In this document: piece by piece, positions 37,901 through 49,900 of the stretch
How the letters are laid out: each line of letters begins with the position of its first letter
How positions within the stretch are numbered: position 1 is the stretch's first letter
NCBI RefSeq assembly: GCF_945859705.1
Contig: NC_079136.1
Span: 125,461,027 to 125,525,026, forward strand
Direction of reading: 5' to 3'
Length of the DNA stretch: 64,000 bases
From: Episyrphus balteatus
Lineage: Eukaryota; Arthropoda; Insecta; Diptera; Syrphidae
The notes under the pieces: model-generated
Database searches by the model: none
The model's input: the letters and a program-made list of their open reading frames with translations, nothing else
What the model was told of the DNA's origin: nothing
Position numbers and translations under genes: made by a program

Positions 37901-40900
37901 AATGAGCAAAATGTTTGAAAAACAATACAAAATGTTTTGTATATTATTTTTCAATTTGTGTTGTTGTTTACATTTTTGTTGTTGTTGTTGTTGAAAAGTA
38001 GCAGAAAATTTTTGGGTACTTTGACACAATTTAATCCCGACATTTTGAAAATAGACAGGTTTAATATTTTTGTCCAAAAAGAACCCAAACAGACCTACTT
38101 TTAGAAAAAAAAATTCTGGTTTATTTTAACACCAACAAATGTAAACAACAACATTCTTTTTGAAACACTTTTTTTATAATTTTTTCATAATATATTAATT
38201 ATTTTGAGTAGTACACCACTAAAACGCAATAAAAAAAACACAAAACAAAACACACAAGACGAGGCCACACTGTCATGTTTGGAGTTTGTTTTGTTTATGT
38301 TGTGCGACAAGACCAAATAAGAGAAAGCACTACCTATTGACAGATTTCAGATTTTTATTGTGGCAGCTGCACTAGCGCCAGTATTTTAACATAAGAACTA
38401 TTTTAAGTGTGGTTCTTCTACGTGATGTTATTGCTAATAGCCGTGTTCCTTTGTACGTGGAAGCCATTGATTTCTATAAAACACTTGTAGTGGATTAATT
38501 AAAAACAAAAGGTGTGTTTGGGTTCTTTTTGGACAAAAATAAGAAACCTGTCAAGTTTAAAGGACGAAAGGGGACGAAATCCTCTGAAAAAAAAAAAATT
38601 ATGCAAAAGTAGCCAAACACTTTAAGACTTCTTTTTTAAACACCAAAAGTAAACAACAACAATAATTGAAAAAAAAAGAAATGAAAAATGGGGCATTTCA
38701 CGTGAAACCAACAACGAAAAATGTCGTGGGTCGTATTTTATATAGAAAGAATTTAAAATTTAATACAAAAATAATACCTAATGTAATCAAAAAGTGATTA
38801 ATTGAACAAAAAAAAAAAATAATAATAATAAAAGCAAGTGGCCGCCATTTTGCGTAGCTTTTAAGATCATTTCATTCCCAGTCTAAAAAAATTGAGAGTT
38901 TCATATTAGCTGTGTTCACTGACGCTGTGCTGGACTGTTCTAGGCAGAAAAGTACAGCTTTTTGCTGTTCATTGAGTTTTTTCTGTGCTGAACTGTTCTA
39001 GTTTGCTGTTCATTGACAAATCGTCGCCCTAGTATTGGAGTGCCGTATACGCCAAATTGCATTTTTTGAACTAGGTATGCAGTCGTATGTTTTCGAAGTT
39101 GCTCTTTTCAAATCTGCTATCCGTTTTTTTCTATCTTTTTTCGTTGCCGAGATATTCACTATTGTTTTGACAAAAACAAGAAATTTTGGCATTTTTCATG
39201 CAATACAAGAAAATTTTGAGAATTGTTATGTTTTTTTTTTTAACGTACGTGTATATGAATAAAAGAAACTTCTGATTTTCATGGCGTATACGGCAAACTC
39301 ATTTTGGACAAAAATTTAAATATTTTGAAAACTAAACGAACTGCAGATGTCCAATAGCATGTATATAAAAGACACATTTTAATTACATATCATACTACAA
39401 TATCAAAAAATACCAGCGGTTAGTTCTTTCGCAATTATCTTCCGAACATTTAAATGCGATTTCCCAAAAATGTTAAAATGGCGTATACGGCACTTCAATA
39501 CTAGGGCGACGAAATCTAGAACAGTTTAGAACAGGATATTCTGTTCTTGCTTTTGAGTCAGATCAGGTTAGAACAGATTTGTGAGAAGTGTCAAAAGCAA
39601 AGCTTTCATTTTTTGTTTTTGTTTTGATTTAATTGTGCGAATATTTCTCGAGTGCTCGTGGTTTTTATAACTAAAAGCAATTTTTACTTATATTTTTTGG
39701 AGTACAAACACAAAAAATAACAGAAAAAATAAACGAGAAACGATAAACAATATAATGTAGGTATAATTTACAATTTGTTTGTTTTTTTTTTTTGACAACT
39801 GACGTTTAAATGACTGTTCTAACTTGTTCTGACGTTTCTCACCAAACTGTGCTGTGCTGTCCTGTTCTGATCTAGAAAAATACTCATTGAACATACTTAT
39901 TTTAACCCAGGGAGTACCCCAGCGGAACTTCTGTTAGTGAGAAGTATAACTTCAATCGCGTGTACAAGTGTACACACACGATTTTTTTTTTTTCAGGAAA
40001 ACTGTGCATTATAGACTAAACTCTAAGATTAAAAAAAAAATTTGAATTTGCCCATTAAATTTACGTCACAAAGAAAATGAAAGAAAATGCTCCATCTTCA
40101 ATAAACGATTTATAAAGGTTAACAGATGATAATATAGCTTCTGTAAAGCTTTATAGAAGCTTAATTGTTTACAGAGCAAATATAGCTTCTGTAAGGCTTT
40201 ATAGAATCAAAAATGTTTTTACTTCTATAATGATTTACTGAGAGATTTCTATAGCTTCTGTAAAGCTTTATAGAAGCAAAATTCTTTTTTTACTTCTATA
40301 AGGAATCACAGTGAATTTCTATAGAAGCAAAATTGTTAGTTTCGGTCCCTATGATCGCCAAAAGCTGCTGATGGCACTTTTGTCCACCTGGTGCTCAGAG
40401 GGCATTGACCCTTTGACAAAAGCTCGACGTCACACAGTGGTGTTTTTCATGAATTTTGACGTCAAAAATCAAAATTTTTTTTACGAATTTTTTTTTTTTT
40501 ATAAAATAAATCATACCTACTTGAAAATTTTAGGGTCCTTAATCTAACAAGTTCTCTATTTAAAACTAAAGATGGAGTGTTAAAGTGGTAGAGTTGTGAT
40601 CCAATTGGAGATCATGAAGGTCTCATCGATATTGAAGAAGAAGAATGTCCATTTTTTACCTTTAACCCTATTTGTTTAACATAGTTTAAACAACTGTTTC
40701 TAGGGTCTTAAGGCAGTAAAAAACTTGCATAAGAATTTGTTATGAAAACCTGCTAGCATTTTAGATTTATAATAAGATATATTATAACATTCTGACTCTC
40801 TTTTACCATAAAAAATAGTAGAAACCATTCGTCAATGTTAAGGTCTTAACCCTTTGTAAAATGAATGAAAACTACCAAGTAAACAATTTTTTACTTGCGA

Positions 40901-43900
40901 TATAGGTACTATAGGGAAAGTTTAGGATTCGTAAAAAAAATCGAACTCAAGATAACAATTTTACATGACATTACGATGATGGAGAATGCCAAATAAGTGG
41001 GTCCGGCAATTCTGTCTATCTATGTGTCTGTGTGTCTGTCTCTATCTGGAGGTGCAGCCTAAACGAGTGAAGTGATTTTCTTCAAACTTGGTAGTTAGCA
41101 GTTTTTGGTGATTCCCTAGAGGGGAAATTGAAATTTTTTTTTTATGACCAAAACTAACGGTACCTGCCATATAACGGAAATAGAAAAGTTAATTTTTTTC
41201 AAAAACTGCCCTAACGATTTTGATTAAAATTTTTGTGTGTAGTACTACACATAAGAGCCAACTTTTTAAATAAAAAAAATATTTTTTTTACCGTTATTAA
41301 CGGTACCTGTCATAGAACGGTTTTTTTCGTTTCTGAATATCTCGTACAACATTAACCCGATTTAAATGAAAATTTTTATACAAAAGTGTTTAAGTAAAGA
41401 TAATATTAAACTTTTAGAAAATTTTCAAAAAACGCATTTTTGGTTTTTTAAAAAATATTTCAAATTTTTTTTTTGAAAAATCAATTTTTTGAAAACGGAT
41501 CAACGAAAAATTTTGAAATTTTGTTTTTATGTGTAAATTAATTATTTCTTCAAAATGGCATACCAACTTTTTTTTTGAAAAATGTTAAAAATTTTTTATA
41601 TATAAAAAATTATTTTTTTAAAAAACGGTGCCTACAATTTTCGAAAATTTTTTTCTAAAAATACCTTTTTATACAAGAAATAAAATGGCATATTGGTTTT
41701 TTTTTTTTAAAGATCATTTAAAACGGTGTTTAATTAATTATAAAAACAGATTTAATTTTTTTATACTACTTATGAAATTTCTTCAAAATATCAAATTTTA
41801 AATTTCTTGTATAAAAAACTTTAACATTATAGTTACTTTAAGCATAAGAGCAAGTACGTGCGACCCCAGTCGTGCAATTTATTATTTTTTTTTTTGAACT
41901 CTCACGGTTCAAAGTATTCAACATGAAACAAACAAAAATTGGGGTATTTTGTCAATCTTGTTTGGCAAAATTTTTGAACAAGAGGTCAGAATCATTAAAA
42001 TTAAAATTATGTTGCAATATTTATGGAAATTCTTTAAAAAGTGTTGTATTTGTTATAAAAACCAAGACCCAAAATATTCTTTTCAGGTATCCAAGATGCA
42101 AGGGTCTTTTTTTAAACAGATGAAAAATTAGTTTTTATAATTTTAATTCGATTTTGGACCTTATTTTAACCAATATTTCCCTGGATTTTAATAATTGAGT
42201 AAAAAAAATTCCTAGGACCCTTAAAGAAATCAAAGTGTTATAAAGGTATTTTTGTGCTCACTTACCGTATTTACAACAATTTTGAACTTTTTCAATCGCT
42301 AATGTTAAGAACCCAATACAAATTATTTAAAATTTAAGAAACATTTGTATAAAAAATTGCTTTTTAAAATTTTTGAGGGCATCACTTTGACCCATTCCAT
42401 TACTATCGTAATATTCAATCAAAATTTAAAAACAAAAATTGAATAATTAAAATTCTGAATATTTATGTATAATTAAAAAAAATTAAATTAAATTATTCAC
42501 CAACTCTCAAAACAACTGCTGCCTGTCACTTAATTAAGTGTACCAATTAATTTCATCAAAAAATAACAAATCAGATATGTAAATAACAACTTTCAAGCTC
42601 ATGTTACCTGTCGACCTTCAATATTCTTAACTCTTTGTCTAATTTTTAGATATACTCTATCTTTCTTTTCCACCCGATAAGGTTAATTATAATATGTATT
42701 TTATAACTTGTCCCTTGATAATTTTTTTAAAAACATCTCAGGTGTCAAATATCTTCTATCATCTTGAAAACAAAATATAAACAAAAAATAATGAGCGTTC
42801 AAAAAATTCATCCTAATCATATCACCCTCAAGGGTTTAATCTTTCTTACAAAAAACCATGGAAACAAGACAAAACGAAGAAAAAGATAAAAAAAAAAAAT
42901 AAACTCTTAAAGAAAACAACACACGATTGGATAAATATTAAAACGGAAAGAGTATTTAACTCATTTACAAGTCTAATACCTTGTTTAGTAGCAGACTCTC
43001 TCTCTCTCTTATATCTCCAAAGAGGAATTTATACTTTTTTTTTCATTTTATTTTGTACACAAATGTAGGAAAAAGTTAAACAAAACAAAATCGAAAAAAA
43101 AAATAAAGAAACAATACCCCTTACCGGAATTTTAATTTACATTCCTCTGCGGCAAATCGCCTAACGCAACATAATCGTTAACATCCCACATCCTTACTAT
43201 AATCCCCGTAGGCCGTTTCAAAAAAAAAAAAGTCTTCAAGAAAAAAAAAAAAAAAAATGTCTGTGGTTTGAAAAAAAAAAAATAAATAAATAAACATGAA
43301 AAATAAAACAAGTCTCTTCCCGACATCCCTCGAAGGAGAATAACAAAAAAAAAACAAAAAAAACAACGATGCCGTGATTAGGCCTCATTTATTTCGAGGA
43401 GTTTGCACGACTTTTTTTTGTCAAACTTACCTACAAAAAAAAAAAACAAAAAAAAAAAAAAACCAAAAGAAATCAACACAGAAAATGCTCATTACCACCC
43501 CTCAGTTTGCCAAAATTCTGAACTCTAAGCCAGAGAACATAGCGCGACATATCAATCGATTTATATAGCAAAGGTAAATCCAGGAGTATAGTACCGAGCG
43601 AGCGCACATCACGGCTGTGCACAATGAGGAGCATAAATCAAACCACAATTTGCCAAATAATTCGGCCAAAGTTATTCATTACTTCGAACAGGAATTTAAA
43701 TAATGACAACATGTCTCCGGGAAAACAAAGCACTTTCGTCAAAAAATGGTCGTCGTTGTTGTTGTCGCATATTTGCGAGGCTGCTATATACCCCACTAAA
43801 TGGCGCCCAACGCAGGCTGCTGCTTCTGTTCTTCGTTGTTCTGGTTCGTTTTGTTTTGTTTGTTTGTTCGGTTTTCGTTTATATTTCACCAGAGTTGTTT

Positions 43901-46900
43901 TCCTCACCCTGAATTTCTTCCACCCCCCTTTTTTTTCACCCCTCTACCAATAAATATTGAGCCTTGTGCGAAGCAATTCATCTATTTCATGTTCAGCGCA
44001 GAATAATTTTTCAGCTAACCTGCTATATTGTGATAAATTATTTGTTACCCTCTCGATAGAATTGAGTATTACTCGCTGAGTCAAATGCAAAAAAAAAAAC
44101 AAAAATACAAATAAAAACAAGCAAAAAAAAAAAAGAAAAAAATATTTCGAAAACGCTTTATTTATTCAAAATGTTTTTAGCTTGTTTGTGCTTGAGGTTC
44201 GTCGAAAAACAAACTCTCAGAATGTTCAACATAACTTTATTTTTTTTTTTTGCTTTCGCGAGTGTTATCCTTCATCATTCTTCGATATTTATTCCGATTT
44301 CATTTTTATTTTCCTTATTTTTTGTATATTTTTTTTTTCTAATATTTTTTTTTCTTCATACTTTCTCTTTTTCTTATATAGCGAGTTGGCTGTGACCTAA
44401 AGATTGGTTCGACGAAGAAGATCGACGCGTGTGGAGTGTGTGGGGGCGATGGGAAATCATGTTCACAACCACTCTATCATTGGGAGACGGCACCGATGTC
44501 ACTGTGTTCAGTCACCTGTGGAGGGGGTAAGTAGCTTGTTGACATGCAAAAAAAAAAAAAAAAAATACATCGAAGGGAAAAATATACATATAGATTTTTT
44601 TTTTATGGCCAAAGGAGTTGGTGGTTCGTGTTCATCTGTTATCACACACAGCTCGAACGATGATCTGGCAATGGCAACCTTCGATATATATATTTTTTTT
44701 TTGTTCAGTGTGTATGGACTCTGTCAAGAGTCAATGTGACGAAGTCAGTTTTGTCAACAAAAAAAAAAAAAAAATACAAATTGAAACTCCAATATAGAAG
44801 TCATGGTGTTGTGGGTGGTGAATTCGATTTCGTTGTTTATTTTTTGAAGGGTGCCATATATTAGATAGTTCATTTGTTTGTAATAGTAGTTGAGGTGACT
44901 GTCAAAGTTTGAATTCCTGTGTCATGTAATATATTGATGAAAAATTGAGTTCGGTGGGGGATTTATAGGCTTTTATCTTGCAATACGAATAAGTAAATGA
45001 ATACGTTCCACAAATATTTTCAAGCCTATAAATACATAATTATTTCTACTAGAATATTGAAAAATAAACACATTCCACAATTTTTTGGTGCCATAGTTTA
45101 ACATCGAATCAAGGTTTATAAAAGTTAACAAACAACAAGGTGGATATTAAATGTGGAACGTGAGATTTTTCAACTTAGCTATTTTTTTCTATCAATTTTG
45201 AAGATGTGGATTATAATTTTTTGGAACGTAAAGTTATTGGTTTTAATATTATCAGCATACCAAAATAAGGAAACAACTGAAAAAAAAAAAACTTTGTAAC
45301 ATCGGAATTTTTCTTTGGAGGGTATTTTCGCCTAGAATTTTTTTTTTTTTCTTTATATGGAACTGAATAACTTTTCTTTCATAATAGAATTTGTTGATTA
45401 TAAAGATAATGATTTAAAGTTTTTTTTTGTGGAACTTATGAAGGTAGGTACACATAAATGGAATTCAGTTTTTCCATTATTATTTTTCTCTTCAAAACAG
45501 AATATATGTTAATCACTATACGTTGATTTTTGCTGTATGTATTAGGATTTTTACTTCACTATTAAATAATAAATGCGTTCCACAACATTTTACAACACAT
45601 AAATTCTATTAATACCATCCACAAGATTTTTTTATCTCAATAAGTCAAAATGCCCGCATATTAAAGAAAAACTCCCAGAATTTGTGGAACATAAAGTAGA
45701 GCGAAGAGTTGGTACTGCCATTTAATTTTTTGAGGAACGTAGAGATTAGTAGGTATTACATAATTAGTTTTTTTTTCTGTAAGTATACAAACTCAAAAAC
45801 CATTCTTTTAAAGTATAATTTGTGGGACGTAAAGATAGTGATTTCAAGACATTTTTCTTTTTTGTGGATCGTTTAGTTCGATTTTTTACGATTAATATTG
45901 ATTCCCTCAAACAGAATAATATACCTAGGTACCATCCAAAGTTTTTTTCATTCAATTAATCAGAATCCGATTATAAGGAATAAACTTAACGAAACTGTGG
46001 AACATAGAGTTATATTTTCACGACGATACTTTTATGTGGTGCTTTTAGAGCTAGATTAGGATGTTTAAGATGTTAACCTGAAATTCCCACTGAAGGGAAT
46101 ATCACATATAGGTTGGACTTTGAGACAAATGGCAGTTTTAAGTTTCTGGTTTGTGAAAAAGGTCACAAAATTAATACGATCCACAAATTTTTCAGACTAT
46201 AATTTCTTTTAAGTATGAAATATGATCTGATAAACAATTAAAAAAAAAAAAAAACTTACAATGCACAACTTATACTCACCTTTAATGAAAGGAAATATGA
46301 ATGCATTCCACAAAAATTTTAACAAAGAATAAGGATTGTGGAACGTAATCTCTATTTCATTTCTAATCGAACTGAGTCAAGATCTAAAACAAACTATTAA
46401 AAAACTTTGTCAATTAAGTAAAGAAAACTACATTATATCCAATAATGGAGTAACGAAATTGGACAGTCCAGTTTAATAACACGGTGTAACACTCAAAAAA
46501 TACGCGGGCGGAGACCTATCAGGTTTTGTAGAGCTAGTCGCACTGAATACGAAACGGTATTTAAAAATCCCCTAACACCCCCAAAATCTGGAGTTACGGG
46601 CAAAAAACGGTTTTTTGGACCTTCGCCCATTGAAAAAATTCTAGCTTCGACAATTTTTTACCCATTTTCGATTTTTTTACAGTTTCTGATAGAAGATAAA
46701 TATACCTTTTTAACAATGTATAAAACATGTAACTCGGTTAAACCACTTAGAATTTATAAGATGTCAAAGTTCAAAAATTCAATTTTTTTTGTCATTTGCC
46801 CAACTTCGGCATCAATTTAAAGTATATGTTTTCAAAACAACATGCTATTTAAAAAATATATTCTAAAATTATATCTATTTTCCAATTGATCGAAGTATTT

Positions 46901-49900
46901 TTTATGAAAATCACTTCAATATTGGCTTAGAAAAAAAAAATTTTCGATTTCAACCCAGATACAGAAATTCGAACTTTTAGGTATAGAACAAAAATGTTGT
47001 TTCGGCACGTAGTAGGATAAGTTGGGCGCCAGGATTTGATGAAGGGTTTTTGTAGAGGAGCTGAATACAAACATTTTTTTTCTTTGGGAGGGGGGTCTAT
47101 CTCCCCCCGTTTAGGTGGGAGGGGCATTTTTCTAAAAAAAATTATCAAAATAAAAAAAAATTATTAAAAAACAACGGCAACACTTACAGTAATAAATGAT
47201 ACCATTTCCAAAAGGCAAAATTGTGCATTTGATTCTAATTTTTAAATCAATATAATATTACCAATAGTTTTTGAAATAATCGATTTCAAAGTTAAAAATA
47301 GGGGAACAAATTTTTTTTAAAACTCATTTTATACTATTTTTGTCCAGACTGCGAATTTTAGTAAATAAATTACTTAGACAGAAAACTGCCTCAATTGATT
47401 CCTTATCGAACCGTGAAAACTATATGTTTCTATGTCTTCTAGTTTTTGGGAAAATTGAAAAATTATTTTATCAGATTTTTCTTTTTTCAAAATATTTTTT
47501 GTTTTTATTTTTTTTTATTTTTCAATTTTCTCAAAAACTAGAAGACATAGAAACATATAGTTTTCACGGTTCGATAAGGAATCAATTGAGGCAGTTTTCT
47601 GTCTAAGTAATTTATTTACTAAAATTCGCAGTCTGGACAAAAATAGTATAAAATGAGTTTTAAAAAAAATTTGTTCCCCTATTTTTAACTTTGAAATCGA
47701 TTATTTCAAAAACTATTGGTAATATTATATTGATTTAAAAATTAGAATCAAATGCACAATTTTGCCTTTTGGAAATGGTATCATTTATTACTGTAAGTGT
47801 TGCCGTTGTTTTTTAATAATTTTTTTTTATTTTGATAATTTTTTTTAGAAAAATGCCCCTCCCACCTAAACGGGGGGAGATAGACCCCCCTCCCAAAGAA
47901 AAAAAATGTTTGTATTCAGCTCCTCTACAAAAACCCTTCATCAAATCCTGGCGCCCAACTTATCCTACTACGTGCCGAAACAACATTTTTGTTCTATACC
48001 TAAAAGTTCGAATTTCTGTATCTGGGTTGAAATCGAAAATTTTTTTTTTCTAAGCCAATATTGAAGTGATTTTCATAAAAAATACTTCGATCAATTGGGA
48101 AATAGATATAGTTTTAGAATATATTTTTTAAATAGCATGTTGTTTTGAAAACATATACTTTAAATTGATGCCGAAGTTGGGCAAATGACAAAAAAAATTG
48201 AATTTTTGAACTTTGACATCTTATAAATTCTAAGTGGTTTAACCGAGTTACATGTTTTATACATTGTTAAAAAGGTATATTTATCTTCTATCAGAAACTG
48301 TAAAAAAATCGAAAATGGGTAAAAAATTGTCGAAGCTAGAATTTTTTCAATGGGCGAAGGTCCAAAAAACCGTTTTTTGCCCGTAACTCCAGATTTTGGG
48401 GGTGTTAGGGGATTTTTAAATACCGTTTCGTATTCAGTGCGACTAGCTCTACAAAACCTGATAGGTCTCCGCCCGCGTATATTTTAAAACCTCATTTTTG
48501 TAACACCGTGTAATTTATCTTATGGATTGTATTAGAAGAAAAAAATTATTTAATGATAGATCTCTCAACCCAATTATATGCCTTAAAACCATAATTCATA
48601 CATTATGACTTCTCAACTTGTAAGTCTTGATTTTCTTTATTGATTTACAATCATTATATGCTTATAATGCCATCCAACAGCAACAACAACAAAAAGTCAT
48701 ATAATTTCTTTCAAACTTCTTGTCAGTAAAATGTATATCAAACTGACGACGGACAAAGGTGGATTTAATGATGTTTTCATTTCTAATTAATGGTCACTAT
48801 AGCTTGATCATTCATAACAAACCTTTCAACATTCAAATATAATTAATCATCAGAAAGTACAAAACAAAAAAACAAAAAACACTAAATCACACCTTCAACT
48901 TCTTTAATCCTATAGCAACGAAGTAGTCCATTTCCAGTATAAAGTACTTAACTTATACAAAACACAAAAGTGAACAAAAAACCTCTAACAAAAGAGTCTC
49001 AGTACACATTAGCAAGAGTTATACCTACAAACATATTTGTAGGTAGAGTGCACTATGCCAAGGTAGATATTTTATGAAAATATTCAACTCCTATTTAACA
49101 TATCAGCAACTTATCAAAATGCCGACGACTTATTAAACCCTCTTTATACCCAAGCAGCACACGCATTGTATTTACCTTTTTGAAGGTCATTATTCCAGCA
49201 AAACAAGAAGGGGTTTTTTTAGGGGTGGTTGTGGGATGTAAGTGTAATCCAAAATTGTATCCCTTCTTGCCCCTTTTTATTCTTCAAGAGAGAAAATATT
49301 ATATTTTTAGATGTTTTATGACGATGAGAATCGTTTTGTTCACTCACATATAGAGGTAAGAATATATACGAGTAAGAAGTCAATAGCTTTACATGAAGTC
49401 CCATAAATATTATGACGATGATGGGTTTGGGTTGATTTTTAGCTTTGGTTTAGTTTGGTTGGTATAGCAAATGCGAGTATTGTTTAAATAACCTCGCGGC
49501 TATATCCGTGTAAAGGATCGAATTTCATTCAACTTGTACATTTTCAGAGAGCTTCCACCAGGGATATTCAATATATCAAAAAAATGTATATTTAAGAGAG
49601 GTATATATTAAGTACCGACTATACAACGTGGATTGGATATTGTTTTCAGCAATACATAAAAATGTAAACTCTAGAAAAACTCGAGAAAAATTTCCAACAA
49701 TTTATACTATTTTTTAATAATTTTCTGAAATTTGGTTTAGGATTTCTCAGGAAATATTATATTTTTGATTTCTAGATTTCACTATTCTAGCTATAGTTTG
49801 TTAAGTGATTAACGTGGTCCAAAACATGGTCAACCATTCATTTTATGTAGGTATCTCATAACCACATCTTTATCAAAAAAAATTTCAATTTTTTCAAGTT

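Noticed and set aside
46927..48053. Two identical 73-codon frames on opposite strands
   Set aside because: They mirror each other because the DNA is a palindrome; no domain seen.
46480..48510. Palindrome as an assembly artefact
   Set aside because: Single-base differences between arms, different text next to the two tips, and TAA on both sides favour a real insertion; not fully excluded.
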